From NCBI GenBank assembly GCA_016792845.1, contig JAEUKH010000031.1, forward strand, positions 62,001-126,000: a stretch of 64,000 nt of DNA, in the 5' to 3' direction. A model generated the notes under the pieces. It searched no databases, was not told the DNA's origin, and saw nothing but the letters and a program-made list of their open reading frames with translations. Positions within the stretch are counted from its first letter, which is position 1. Every line of letters starts with the position of its first letter. Source of the DNA: Myxococcales bacterium. GTDB lineage: Bacteria > Myxococcota_A > Polyangia > Polyangiales > Ga0077539. A program made the translations under genes and the position numbers. Of the stretch, positions 53,701 through 60,606 are shown one piece after another.

Positions 53701-53942
53701 GTGACGCGGGCCGTGACGCAGGCCGTGACGCAGGCCGCGACAGCGCGGTGAGCACCGACCGCGGCAACGACAGCGACGCCGGAGACGCCGGCCCCGACGC
53801 CACCAGCAACATGGCCGGCGGCGGCGCAGATTGCGGCTGCAGCACCGTCGGGACGCGCGGCCACGGTCACGCCCCCGCCCTCGCCTCCGCCCTCGCCGCC
53901 CTGGCGATGGTGATGCGACGCCGACGCCGCCGCGACGCCTGA
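50724..53942 (+). CDS. Large exported multidomain protein: CBM9/DOMON-like, lamin-tail, 8-Cys repeats, Asp/Ala tail, MYXO-CTERM
   Basis: A 1072-residue secreted protein. A signal peptide (SLLGSTAWVLSSALLGVTAEA) precedes a domain resembling CBM9/DOMON-type sandwiches (VTVDGVATEWSAR, FVRLSSSTP, VEIFVPWTALG). A lamin-tail-like domain lies at about 265-395 (LLVTRFVANA, WVALRNMTAAPLDLSNFKVG). From about residue 472, seven eight-cysteine units of about 48-50 residues (C-ADTNL-C-NGAET-C... NPC-T-DT-C) and a partial eighth follow. A 150-residue Asp/Ala/Ser linker and a MYXO-CTERM tail (CGCSTVG, hydrophobic, MRRRRRRDA) end it. GTG 50724 is preceded by AAGGTGAG at a proper distance; GTG 50709 is the alternative. 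It is probably a surface adhesin or matrix protein. Confidence 0.8.
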   Translation: MNRFRSLLGSTAWVLSSALLGVTAEAHPVTVDGVATEWSARSPAADNVGMIARTAMGEGEYIWLDNNADSRTDLVSPENEANITRVQYTGTAQGLAIFVRLSSSTPAGPAVQVQVAIDTDRTANSGQNFFAAFADTEVAPAARWEYLVQTRFGSGGTAAVLNTSFESVATVSAVRGADGVEIFVPWTALGRSSPPTTPLRFTVATFRAGTDDRTVDIGGSTVSNALDVVSDYGDPRAATYPNTFAEVSDQVVNYYADVYFSTTGEVYAPLLVTRFVANAAADTTGGNEWVALRNMTAAPLDLSNFKVGDEEVPDGTEGMYLLPTATLAPGASYIIAASGSHYTGRYGRRADAEFAITAGDDTPDLTRFTTWGTGTFALANGGDEVVLLDPSNTIVDAANYGTSGYLGQNAVAVISTAGRVYGRAAVPADRDDCAMDFSDLGGVCGPDSECGGGVCARCDVNVCAPRPQGTACADTNLCNGNETCDGSGTCAAGAPLVCNDGNPCTVESCSPTGGCQSTFAAQGAMCADTNLCNGAETCNGQGACTAGAPLVCADTNPCTDDTCDPTAGCRNTARVDGASCGSTNVCTGAQVCAAGQCVTQAPVSCNDSNVCTTDNCNPAMGCEFSARTGASCADANVCNGAETCNSMGQCGGGTPLQCNDSNPCTADVCDPVTGCGAVNVADGTSCGSNDACAGRQTCMAGACVRGTPLACDDGNPCTADTCDSQLGCVATPRTGASCADANPCNGAETCNSMGVCAPGAAPDCNDSNPCTADSCDTTLGCKNVPVMVGTACSDGNLCNGAETCNGEGSCAGGTPVVCAPSSMACRVNSCNPSTGQCALSNAMAGTLCENDNLCDGIERCDESGACLMGTPITTGLCADAGDASDAAHDASEDAQVADASTSDAQVADAGAEDATVSDASLEDAQVADASAEDAVSDASLGDAAVSDAGLEDAAVDAETTDSAVADAAITDGAASTDVLDASLEDAALADAGRDAGRDAGRDAGRDSAVSTDRGNDSDAGDAGPDATSNMAGGGADCGCSTVGTRGHGHAPALASALAALAMVMRRRRRRDA
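52137..53350 (+). repeat. Eight-cysteine tandem repeats (seven full, one partial)
   Basis: Seven units with eight cysteines each and one partial unit, at a period of about 145-150 bases. The core codes for C-NGAET-C-N and NPC-TADT-C. Units 3 and 5 diverge (CTGAQVC, CAGRQTC) and alternate with the more canonical ones. It codes for a disulphide-rich stalk. Confidence 0.85.
53355..53760 (+). repeat. Asp/Ala-rich coding repeats
   Basis: GACGCG- and GAAGACGCC-based short repeats code for DAQVADAS, EDAxVSDAS and DAGR units of the large exported protein; GCAGGCCGTGAC-type 12-mers recur four times near 53697-53740. This forms a long acidic linker before the MYXO-CTERM tail. Confidence 0.8.
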
Positions 53943-53950
53943 TCCGCGAC

Positions 53951-53991
53951 GCCGAGGCTCGCCCGGGTCCACACCCCCGGAGAGCCTCGGC
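53951..53991. terminator. Nested hairpin in convergent gap, probable bidirectional terminator
   Basis: A perfect 10-bp stem (GCCGAGGCTC at 53951-53960 with GAGCCTCGGC at 53982-53991) encloses CCGGG/CCCGG (53963-53967, 53976-53980). It starts eight bases after the MYXO-CTERM gene's stop and faces the end of the tolC-like gene. There is no T-tract on either side. It resembles the hairpin at 2267-2308. Confidence 0.6.
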
Positions 53992-54062
53992 CCCCCTGCT
54001 GCCCCCTCACCGCACCTCGAACTGAATTGCCCCCACGCCCGGCCTTCGGGCGCTCTGCGACG

Positions 54063-55757
54063 CTACTCCGCGCAACCGTCGCCGGGGCCCTCGTGGCCGA
54101 TGGCGTAGCGCCACGCGGCGAGCGCCCGCTGCCACTCGACCAAGGCGTCGACCTCGCGGAGCTCGGCCTCCGAGGCCGCCTGCTCGCGGAGATTCACCAC
54201 GAGGAGGGTGCCGTCTCCGAGGTCGAAGCGGGCGCGCTCTTGGCGTGCGAGCTCGCGCGCGAGGGTCAGCTCGTCGCGGGCCACCCTGAGCCGATCTTCA
54301 GCCGCCCGGAGCGCCGAGAGGGCGTCGCGCACGTCGGCGGCGATGCGGTCTCGGGCGAAGCGCGCCTGCTCGCCGACCCGGGCCATGGCCGCCTCGGCGA
54401 CCTGCATGCGCCCGGTGGGCACGCGGTTCAAGAGCGGGATGTCAATCACCACGCCCGTCTCGAGCACGAAGGGCTCGCGGCTCGGCGAGCCCGGGCCGAG
54501 GTCTTGCGACGCCGCCACCACGACGTCGATGGCCGGGCGCCGCTGGTTGTCTTGATAGTCTCGCTCGATGCGCTCGCGCTCGCGGGCCAGCTCAAGCCGC
54601 CGCGCCTCGGGCCGCCGCGTCGCCGCATCGTCGAGGCGCCGGAGCACACACCGAGACGCCAGCGGCGAAGGCTCGGGCAGCGCCTCGGGCATCTGCTCAA
54701 GGTTCAGCTCCGAGGGGCTCCCGTCGCTCGCGCGAAAGTACAGCCCGAGCTCGATCGCGGCCTGCTCGATGGCACGCCGCGCGCTCACCACGGCGCCGCG
54801 CCGCTGCACGATCGCGCGCTGGTTGTCGGTGGCCTCAAATTGCGGCAGATCGCCTCGGGTGACCCGCGTCACGATGCCCTGGTTTCGATCAACCGCGAGC
54901 CGAAGGAGCGACTCGACGATGGCCAGTCGTCGCCCTGAGGCCACCCACTCCCAGTACCGCACCGTGGCGAGGCGCTGGATCTCAAGGCGCTGCTGCACGA
55001 GGGTGAGCCCCGCCATGGCCCGCGCGAGCTCAGCCCGTCGCAGCGACGCGCGGTTGCGGTCGATGGGCCCGTTGCGCCACAGCGGCACGCTCAAGCCCGC
55101 GCGGAGCTCGCCGAAATTGTTGGTCTCGTACTTGCCGTCGTAAATCGGGATGCCCGTGTACGTCAGCCCCGTGCCGAGGCGGTACCCCGCGAAGAACGAC
55201 ATGCCCCAGAGCTGCGTGGGCTGCGTCAGCTGGGTGTCGAGGGTCAGCGGCTGGTAGTACCCGAAGGGCGAGACCGCCGCGCGAGAGCGCCACTGCGGGT
55301 CGAACGCACCTTCGGCCGCGAGCAGCTCGCCGTCGGCCGCCTCGCGGTCGCGCTGGGCCGCGATCAAGAGCGGATAACGGTCAGAGACGGCGGTGAGAAG
55401 CACCGGCAGCGAGAGCTGCGCGAGCCCCGCAGGCGCGCCCTCGGCCGCGAGCCCCGCGCGCTCGGTCGGGTTCGGCGTGGCCGACGCCGCAGGCGCCGTC
55501 GACTGCAACACGATCGGCGGCGGGCCCGCCGGGAGCTGCGACGACACCTCTTGCGGCCGCGGGGCGCGCCCCAAGACCCCCGTGCGCACGCGCCCCGGCG
55601 CCGCGTTGATGCTGGCCCCTGGGAGGCTCTGCGGAGGCGTCTCGCCTGCGGTCGAGGGGGGCGGTGCGTTCGGGGCCGTCTGAGGCCGCGGTTGGGCCCC
55701 TAGCGCGCCAGCGGTGACGAACACCCCGAGCCCGAGGGCCAGGCGGCGTGGCTTCAC
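54063..55757 (-). CDS. TolC-family outer-membrane efflux/secretion protein
   Basis: A 564-residue TolC-like protein that would form the outer-membrane channel of a tripartite exporter. A signal peptide (RLALGLGVFVTAGALGAQ) is followed by a Pro/Ala-rich linker (to about residue 115) and two long helical repeats (for example AQRDREAADGELLAAEGAFD, ELARAMAGLTLVQQRLEIQR, ERARFDLGDGTLLVVN). ATG overlaps the HlyD-family gene stop (ATGA), so it is the last gene of the ABC-HlyD-TolC operon. The extended N-terminal linker is unusual. Confidence 0.88.
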   Translation of the reverse strand: MKPRRLALGLGVFVTAGALGAQPRPQTAPNAPPPSTAGETPPQSLPGASINAAPGRVRTGVLGRAPRPQEVSSQLPAGPPPIVLQSTAPAASATPNPTERAGLAAEGAPAGLAQLSLPVLLTAVSDRYPLLIAAQRDREAADGELLAAEGAFDPQWRSRAAVSPFGYYQPLTLDTQLTQPTQLWGMSFFAGYRLGTGLTYTGIPIYDGKYETNNFGELRAGLSVPLWRNGPIDRNRASLRRAELARAMAGLTLVQQRLEIQRLATVRYWEWVASGRRLAIVESLLRLAVDRNQGIVTRVTRGDLPQFEATDNQRAIVQRRGAVVSARRAIEQAAIELGLYFRASDGSPSELNLEQMPEALPEPSPLASRCVLRRLDDAATRRPEARRLELARERERIERDYQDNQRRPAIDVVVAASQDLGPGSPSREPFVLETGVVIDIPLLNRVPTGRMQVAEAAMARVGEQARFARDRIAADVRDALSALRAAEDRLRVARDELTLARELARQERARFDLGDGTLLVVNLREQAASEAELREVDALVEWQRALAAWRYAIGHEGPGDGCAE

Positions 55758-57145
55758 TTCGCGCCTCCGCCGCCGCCGTAGCTGCCTCCGCCGCCGCCCG
55801 AGCCGCCCGAGTAGGTCGAGGGCGTACCGTAGGCCGACGCGTCGGCCGGGTTCACCGTCGGGGGGAAGCCGTTAAACTGGCGCCAGAGCTCGAAGCCGAG
55901 CTTCACGCGGTTGAGCAAGATCCACCCGTTGGCGCGCACGCCCTGGCGGAGGTAGCGCCCTGAGGGCCAGCGCTCGCCCGGCGCGGGCACCACCACCACG
56001 CGAAACTGCCCGCGGCCGTTGTCTGCCGCGTCGATCACCACGACCTTGCCCCCGAAGGTGCCGATGCTCGCGGCGGGCCAACCCGAGAACTGAATCGCCG
56101 GCCAGCCCTCGAACTGAATGCGCACATGCCGCCCCTCGCGCAAGAGCGGCACGTCGTTGCCGTCGACCCACAGTTCGACCGCGCGGGCCTCGGTGTCGGG
56201 CACGAAGACCATCAACGAATCGCCGGCCTTGACGACCTCGCTCCCGGGGTTGGCGGTGATCCTGAGCACGGTGCCGTCGCGGGGTGCGGTCACGGTCATG
56301 GTCGACTGCCGCGCGAGGCGCACTTCGAGCCGGGTCAGCTCTGCGGTGGCCGAGGCGATCTCGGCGTCGACCGAGGCGCGGGTGGCGCGCACGTCGTTGA
56401 GCTGTGCGAGGCCGTCGGTGCTCACCCGGTCGCGGTCTGAGCTCACCGCCTCGACCTCGGCGCGGGCGGCTTCGAGGCTGGCCCGCGAGCGGTCGACCTC
56501 GACCCGGGTGCGGAGCTGATCGAGGGTCGCGAGCTCGACCACCCGGGTTGACACGAGCCCCTCGCGCACGAGCCCGAGCTGGCGCTCGTAGTTCAACCGT
56601 GAGGTCTCGGCCGCGGCCTCTGACGCGGCGAGCGCCTGCGAGGCCGCCTGGGCACGGTTGCGGGCCATGCGCACGCGGTTGTCGGCCGCTGAGATGGCGT
56701 TGTCTCGCGAGTGGGCGAGCTCGCGCCCGCGGTCGTCGACGGCCTGGGCCCGGGTGCGCGCCGCCTCAAGACGCGCGCGGAGGGCGTCTCGCTCTTGCCG
56801 CAGACGCTCCATGATCTGCGGGTCGTTGTCGGTCATTTCGAGCAAGGTCTCGCCCGCGCGGACGTGGCTGCCCTCGCGCACAAAGACCCGTGCGATTCGG
56901 CCCTCGATGGGGGCCTCGATGGGCTGCTGCCGTTCGAGCGGGGCGTACGCCACCACGCGGCCCTGCCCCACCGCGGTCTGCTGCCACGGCAAGAGCACCA
57001 GGGCCCCCGCCACGGCCAAAAAGAAGACCACGAGGAACCACGCGAAGGTGCGCGCGAAGGGCGGCGACGGCGCCAGGGCCCGGGCCGACTCGGCCGCGAT
57101 CTCGGCCGGATCTTGTGACCGCATCGTGAGATTCATGCTGCTCAT
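55754..57145 (-). CDS. HlyD-family periplasmic adaptor
   Basis: A 463-residue membrane-fusion protein. One N-terminal transmembrane helix (FAWFLVVFFLAVAGALVLLP, about residues 35-54) precedes a barrel-sandwich/lipoyl half (GRVVAYAPLERQQPIEAPIEG), a long coiled-coil hairpin (about 110-290), a returning lipoyl half (TVTAPRDGTVLRI) and a beta-barrel. The C-terminus is a Gly/Ser tail (GGSGGGGGSYGGGG). ATG overlaps the ABC gene stop by four bases (ATGA), and its own stop overlaps the tolC-like start. It bridges the inner-membrane ABC protein and TolC. Confidence 0.9.
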   Translation of the reverse strand: MSSMNLTMRSQDPAEIAAESARALAPSPPFARTFAWFLVVFFLAVAGALVLLPWQQTAVGQGRVVAYAPLERQQPIEAPIEGRIARVFVREGSHVRAGETLLEMTDNDPQIMERLRQERDALRARLEAARTRAQAVDDRGRELAHSRDNAISAADNRVRMARNRAQAASQALAASEAAAETSRLNYERQLGLVREGLVSTRVVELATLDQLRTRVEVDRSRASLEAARAEVEAVSSDRDRVSTDGLAQLNDVRATRASVDAEIASATAELTRLEVRLARQSTMTVTAPRDGTVLRITANPGSEVVKAGDSLMVFVPDTEARAVELWVDGNDVPLLREGRHVRIQFEGWPAIQFSGWPAASIGTFGGKVVVIDAADNGRGQFRVVVVPAPGERWPSGRYLRQGVRANGWILLNRVKLGFELWRQFNGFPPTVNPADASAYGTPSTYSGGSGGGGGSYGGGGGAK

Positions 57146-58839
57146 CGCGACACCTCGGGGCCCGAACCGGCCCGATGCGAGAGGGCCCCATCGACGAGGC
57201 GGTACCGCGTCGAGACCCGCGCGAAGACCGACTCGTTGTGCGTGAGCACGAGGATCGTCCACGGGCGGGCGGGGTCGATCAGCGCCGAGAGGAGCGTCGC
57301 GGCGACGTCGTCGTCGAGGCCGTCGAGGAGCCCGTCGATCACCACCAGCCGCGGCTCTTGCACAAGCACCCGGGCCACCGCGAGGGCCGCCCGCTGCGAG
57401 GGCGTCAAGGGCTCACCGCCCGACTGGAGCATCGTGAGCGACCCTTGGGCCAGCTCGCCCACGGCGCTGGCGAGGCCCACGCTCCGCAGCGCCCCGCGCA
57501 CCACCTCGTCGCTCACGTTGCCGCGCCCGAGGGTGAGGTTCTCGTGCACGGTGCCGTCGAACACCTCGGGCACCGCGAGGAGCACCACCTCGTCGCGCAG
57601 CTCGGCCTGCGAGAGCTCGCGGAGGTCAGCCCCATCGAGCCGCACGACGCCCTCTTCGGGCGCCCGGTCGCCGCACGCGAGGGCCGCGAGGGTCTCACGG
57701 ATGCGCTCTTCGCGAATGAAGATCGCGACCCGCTCGCCGGGCTTGAACCAGGTGTTCACCTCGCGGGTGCAGGCGCGCCCGGCGCGGGTGGTGGCGCTCA
57801 CGCTCTCGAAGCTCAGCGAGGCCCCGAGCCGCGGGCGCTCGGGCATCGCGAGGCCGCCGTCGGCCACCAAGGGCAGGTCGGTCAGGTGGCCGATCTTGTC
57901 GGCCGCCGTCACGAGGTCGTACCAGGCGTCGAGCTGCTTGCCGAACTTCGCGAGCCCCGACACCACCGCCGTCACGATCAGCTCGGCGGCCACGAGCTGG
58001 CCCACCGTGAGGCCGCGGTTGATCACCAGCCAGCCGCCGATGCCCAAGAGCGAGGCCGAGATCACGGCCTTGAAGACCCTGGCCCCGAGGTGCTGCCGAA
58101 AGAGCACCTTGAAGTGCTTGGCCCGGTACCGCAGGTAGGTCTCGGTGCCCTGGGCCGCGCGGGCCGCAGCGAAGCGTTGGGCCGTGGCGCCGCGAAACAC
58201 CGCGGGGTGACGCGCGAGCTCTTCGAGCCACGCCGCCGTCGCGTACTTGGCCTTCGACTCCTTCACGCTCGTCTCGATCGCGCCCGCCCCGAGGGGGAAG
58301 AGCACCACCAGGATGCCCAAGACCAGCACGAGATCGAAGGCCAGTAGGATCGGGTGATAGAACGCCAGAAGGAGCAGCCCGATCACCGTCTGGAGGATGA
58401 TCCCGAGGCCATCGAGGAAGAGCGTCGCCACGGTCTTCTGCACCGTCGCCACGTCGAAGAAGCGGTTCACCAGCTCGGGGCCGTAGTGCCCGTGAAAGCC
58501 GTCGGGCCGCACCCGGGGCAGCCGGTGCGCGAGGTCGACCGAGGTGCGCACGAACACCCGCCGCTGGATGCGCTCGACCACGATGAGATGCAGCAGCTCT
58601 AGGGTGCCCTCGAACCCGAGCCCCACCAGCACCAGCACCGCCAGCACCACGATGGGCTGGAGCACCGTGCCGAAGGTGATGGTGTTGACCAGCGCCGCCA
58701 CCGCCACGGGGATGGTGAGCGACACGAGGCCCACCGAGGCGCCGTACACCAGCAGCGAGCCGAGCTCGGGGCGCTCGTCGCGCAAGAGGGCCCGCAAGCG
58801 CTCGACGGGATGAACTGCATTCGAGACAGGGTCACTCAT
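57142..58839 (-). CDS. ABC-transporter-like protein (exporter TMD) with degenerate nucleotide-binding domain
   Basis: A 565-residue half-transporter. The exporter-type transmembrane domain (about 1-325) shows about five or six hydrophobic segments and the motif YGPELVNRFFDVATVQKTV. The C-terminal ABC domain (about 335-555) is recognisable by order but has lost key residues. Walker A, GxxGxGKS/T, reads IREERIRET (375-383); the Q-loop Gln is missing (LAVPEVFDGTV); the signature is LTPSQ (478-482) in place of LSGGQ; Walker B reads VVIDG with Gly503 for the catalytic Glu. The H-loop His534 (LVLTHNES) remains. It is thus unlikely to bind and hydrolyse ATP as a homodimer. First gene of the operon with the HlyD-like and TolC-like proteins. 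Confidence 0.88.
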   Translation of the reverse strand: MSDPVSNAVHPVERLRALLRDERPELGSLLVYGASVGLVSLTIPVAVAALVNTITFGTVLQPIVVLAVLVLVGLGFEGTLELLHLIVVERIQRRVFVRTSVDLAHRLPRVRPDGFHGHYGPELVNRFFDVATVQKTVATLFLDGLGIILQTVIGLLLLAFYHPILLAFDLVLVLGILVVLFPLGAGAIETSVKESKAKYATAAWLEELARHPAVFRGATAQRFAAARAAQGTETYLRYRAKHFKVLFRQHLGARVFKAVISASLLGIGGWLVINRGLTVGQLVAAELIVTAVVSGLAKFGKQLDAWYDLVTAADKIGHLTDLPLVADGGLAMPERPRLGASLSFESVSATTRAGRACTREVNTWFKPGERVAIFIREERIRETLAALACGDRAPEEGVVRLDGADLRELSQAELRDEVVLLAVPEVFDGTVHENLTLGRGNVSDEVVRGALRSVGLASAVGELAQGSLTMLQSGGEPLTPSQRAALAVARVLVQEPRLVVIDGLLDGLDDDVAATLLSALIDPARPWTILVLTHNESVFARVSTRYRLVDGALSHRAGSGPEVSR

Positions 58840-58958
58840 GGCCGGGGCGGGTCGCTACGCAGACTTCGTGCCCGCGTAACAACTCTTTGCCTTTCGTTCA
58901 TTTCAACGGGAAGGATGGAGTGCGCCGCCGCACCCCCGAGGGGACGTTCTTGCACCCC

Positions 58959-58977
58959 GTGTGGCACACTGCCACAC
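58959..58977. other. Perfect 8-bp hairpin between gpmI and the ABC operon
   Basis: GTGTGGCA and TGCCACAC flank a 3-base CAC loop. It lies about 30-50 bases after the gpmI stop (minus strand) and about 120 bases before the ABC gene start on the same strand. It may end gpmI transcription or act as an operator for the ABC operon. No T-tract follows. Confidence 0.4.
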
Positions 58978-59007
58978 CTCCGGGCGCAACACAGCCTCGG
59001 GTTGCGC

Positions 59008-60540
59008 TCAGGGCAACACGAGGCTCGCCCCCGTCATGGTGCCGGGTTGTTCGAGGCCCATCAGGTTGAGCATGGTGGGCGCCACGTCGCAGAGGCGACC
59101 GTGCGACCGCAGGTGTCGGCCCCGCATCGACTCGCTCACCAGCCAGAGCGGCACGGGGTTGAGGGTGTGCGCGGTGTGGGGCTCGCCCGTCACGGGGTCG
59201 CGCATGGTCTCGCAGTTGCCGTGATCGCTGGTCACGATCATCGTGCCGCCGACCTCGACGACGGCCTTGTAGATCTCACCGATGCCGCGGTCGACGGCCT
59301 CGACGGCGGCGATGGCGGCGGGCAAGACGCCCGTGTGGCCGACCATGTCGGGGTTGGCGAAATTCACCAGAATGAACGCGTAGCGCCGCGCACGCAGCGC
59401 CTCGACGGTGGCCCGGGTCACCTCGTCGGCGCTCATTTCGGGCTTCTTGTCGTAGGTCGCCACGTCGCGCGGCGACGGCACGAGCTTGCGCTCTTCGCCC
59501 TCGAAGGGCGCCTCGCGACCCCCGTTGAAGAAGTAGGTGACGTGCGCATACTTCTCGGTCTCGGCGCATCGAAACTGGCCGAGGTGGTGGCGCGCGATGA
59601 CCTCTCCGAAGAGGTCGGGGTAGCTCTCTTTGGCGAAGGCCACGGGGAGCCGCGAGGCCGGGTCGTACTGCGTCATGCACGCGAAGTAGCGGTACCGACG
59701 GGCGTCGCCGCGGGCGAAGAAGCTGAACGACTCAGCGGTGAGCGCGAGGGTGAGCTCGCGGGCGCGGTCGGGGCGAAAGTTGAAGAACAGCCCCGCGTCG
59801 TCGGCGCCGATACCGCTGTAGTCGCCGAGCACCCGCGGCTCGACGAATTCGTCGGTATGACCCGCGGCGTAGGCATGGTCGAGGGCCTCGCCCCACCCTG
59901 AAAAGCGGGGCCCCTCGGCGGCGGCGATGGCGCCGTAGGCGCGGGCGACGCGCTCCCAGCGCTGGTCGCGATCCATCGCGTAGTATCGGCCCGAGAGGGT
60001 GGCGATTTCGCCCTTGCCTTCGAGGGCCGAGGCGAGCCTTTCGAGGTACCGCGCGGCGCTCTTGGGCGGGGTGTCTCGCCCGTCGAGAAAGGCATGGACC
60101 CGCACCCGCACCCCCGCCTCGGCGGCCGCCGCGATCAGCGCCACGAGGTGGTCGAGGGCGCTGTGCACCCCGCCGTCGCTCACCAGCCCCAACAAGTGCA
60201 GGGCGCCGCCGGCCGCTCGCGCCTCGCCGAAGGCACGCGCGATCACAGGGTTTTGCCCCAAGGTGCCCTCGGCGACGGTGGCGTCGATGCGCGAGATGTC
60301 CATCATCGCGATGCGGCCTGCGCCGAAGTTCATGTGCCCCACCTCGCTGTTGCCCATCTGGCCGACGGGCAGGCCCACGTCGGGCCCCGAGCACCCGATG
60401 AGCGTGCGCGGGTAGCGCGCGTCGAGGAGGTCGAAGCTCGGCGTTCGCGCGAGCTTGATGGCGTTGTTGCTGCGATCGTCACGATCGCCAAAGCCATCGA
60501 GAATTACCAACACCATCGGGCCGCGGCGCGCGTCGGTCAT
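59008..60540 (-). CDS. gpmI: 2,3-bisphosphoglycerate-independent phosphoglycerate mutase
   Basis: Interconverts 3- and 2-phosphoglycerate in glycolysis/gluconeogenesis using two metal ions and a phospho-Ser. The 510-residue protein has the N-terminal LVILDGFGDRDD...NNAI, the phosphoserine block GLPVGQMGNSEVGHMN, HAFLDGRDTPPKSA, FNFRPDRARE, TYFFNGG and the C-terminal TSDHGNCE and TLNPVPLWLV. It is full length and on its own promoter; upstream is a 66-base gap to the transglutaminase gene. Confidence 0.96.
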   Translation of the reverse strand: MTDARRGPMVLVILDGFGDRDDRSNNAIKLARTPSFDLLDARYPRTLIGCSGPDVGLPVGQMGNSEVGHMNFGAGRIAMMDISRIDATVAEGTLGQNPVIARAFGEARAAGGALHLLGLVSDGGVHSALDHLVALIAAAAEAGVRVRVHAFLDGRDTPPKSAARYLERLASALEGKGEIATLSGRYYAMDRDQRWERVARAYGAIAAAEGPRFSGWGEALDHAYAAGHTDEFVEPRVLGDYSGIGADDAGLFFNFRPDRARELTLALTAESFSFFARGDARRYRYFACMTQYDPASRLPVAFAKESYPDLFGEVIARHHLGQFRCAETEKYAHVTYFFNGGREAPFEGEERKLVPSPRDVATYDKKPEMSADEVTRATVEALRARRYAFILVNFANPDMVGHTGVLPAAIAAVEAVDRGIGEIYKAVVEVGGTMIVTSDHGNCETMRDPVTGEPHTAHTLNPVPLWLVSESMRGRHLRSHGRLCDVAPTMLNLMGLEQPGTMTGASLVLP

Positions 60541-60606
60541 CGTGGGGTCGAGAGTTGGTCACAGCCCCCACCGAGTGCCAAGACCGAATCGACCGCCGCG
60601 CCGCCC

